Source: Thiobacillus sp. (GTDB lineage Bacteria > Pseudomonadota > Gammaproteobacteria > Burkholderiales > Thiobacillaceae). From it: DNA of 17,107 bases. Shown here piece by piece: positions 15,603 through 17,107 of this stretch. Under the pieces are notes generated by a model. The model did no database searches, was not told where the DNA came from, and was given only the letters and a program-made list of their open reading frames with translations. Location of the stretch: contig JAIWOS010000170.1 of NCBI GenBank assembly GCA_020217265.1, positions 1-17,107 of the forward strand. Direction: 5' to 3'. The translations under genes were made by a program, and so were the position numbers. Every line of letters starts with the position of its first letter. The first letter of the stretch is position 1.

Positions 15603-15905
15603 CTTGATTTCGACGTCCACGCCCGCCGGGAGGTCTAGCTTCATCAGCGCGTCGACCGTTTTGTCGGTCGGATCCATGATGTCCATCAGACGACGATGCG
15701 TGCGGATTTCGAACTGATCCCGGCTCGCCTTGTTGACGTGCGGGGAACGCAGGATATCGAAGCGCTCGATCGAGGTCGGCAGCGGCACCGGGCCTTTGAC
15801 GACGGCGCCCGTGCGCTTGGCGGTTTCAACGATTTCCAGCGCAGACTGATCGATCAGCTTGTAATCGAATGCCTTCAGGCGGATACGGATTTTCTGGTTT
15901 TGCAT
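15597..15905 (-). CDS. rpsJ: 30S ribosomal protein S10
   Basis: 102 residues from [21 protein letters not shown]10 lies in the 30S head; as NusE it also joins NusB in transcription antitermination and links NusG to the ribosome. It shows [40 protein letters not shown] (21-60), [20 protein letters not shown] and ends [12 protein letters not shown]. The start was chosen at 15905 (AAGG 8 nt upstream); a 35-codon extension into tuf is rejected. It lies 10 nt after tuf, hence probably co-transcribed with it, and 124 nt before rplC. Confidence 0.98.
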   Translation of the reverse strand: MQNQKIRIRLKAFDYKLIDQSALEIVETAKRTGAVVKGPVPLPTSIERFDILRSPHVNKASRDQFEIRTHRRLMDIMDPTDKTVDALMKLDLPAGVDVEIKL

Positions 15906-15915
15906 AAGATTCGCC

Positions 15916-17106
<1,191 letters not shown>

Positions 17107-17107
17107 T

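Overview
The window is the core ribosomal-protein cluster of a bacterium, almost certainly a betaproteobacterium. The gene order is tuf-rpsJ-rplC...rpsQ / rplN...secY-infA-rpmJ / rpsM...rplQ, with no map or adk between secY and infA and with a 326-residue RpoA. The protein sequences look closest to Nitrosomonadales/Rhodocyclales types (Thiobacillus-like is a guess from memory). The DNA is GC-rich, and by eye more so in the two metabolic genes at the left end.

All genes from 17106 down to 1106 lie on the minus strand, so transcription runs right to left. Region by region: (1) 17106-15597, tuf and rpsJ, the tail of a str-type operon, separated by only 10 nt. (2) 15596-15473, a 124-nt gap with a promoter-like sequence and hairpins. 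(3) 15472-10861, S10-type genes rplC, rplD, rplW, rplB, rpsS, rplV, rpsC, rplP, rpmC, rpsQ. (4) 10860-10669, a 192-nt gap that starts with a terminator-like hairpin, at the classical S10/spc operon border. (5) 10668-4924, spc-type genes rplN, rplX, rplE, rpsN, rpsH, rplF, rplR, rpsE, rpmD, rplO, secY, infA, rpmJ. (6) 4923-4839, a gap with an extended -10 promoter. (7) 4838-1953, alpha-type genes rpsM, rpsK, rpsD, rpoA, rplQ, ended by a strong rho-independent terminator at 1910-1938. (8) 1834-1106, a minus-strand SAM hydroxide adenosyltransferase (DUF62) gene with its own candidate promoter. (9) 1-1114, plus strand, the C-terminal part of a MOFRL-type glycerate 2-kinase whose 3' end overlaps the DUF62 gene by 9 nt.

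Together the main block supplies EF-Tu, IF-1, the SecY translocon channel, the RNA polymerase alpha subunit and 25 ribosomal proteins. Tight packing and several stop/start overlaps point to translational coupling. I found no mobile element, CRISPR array, tRNA or phage gene, and no gene-free stretch above 300 nt. The gene content is ordinary. What merits a second look is control: the promoter and alternative hairpins between rpsJ and rplC, the palindrome-associated alpha promoter with a very short leader, the structured rpoA-rplQ gap, and the TTG start of secY.
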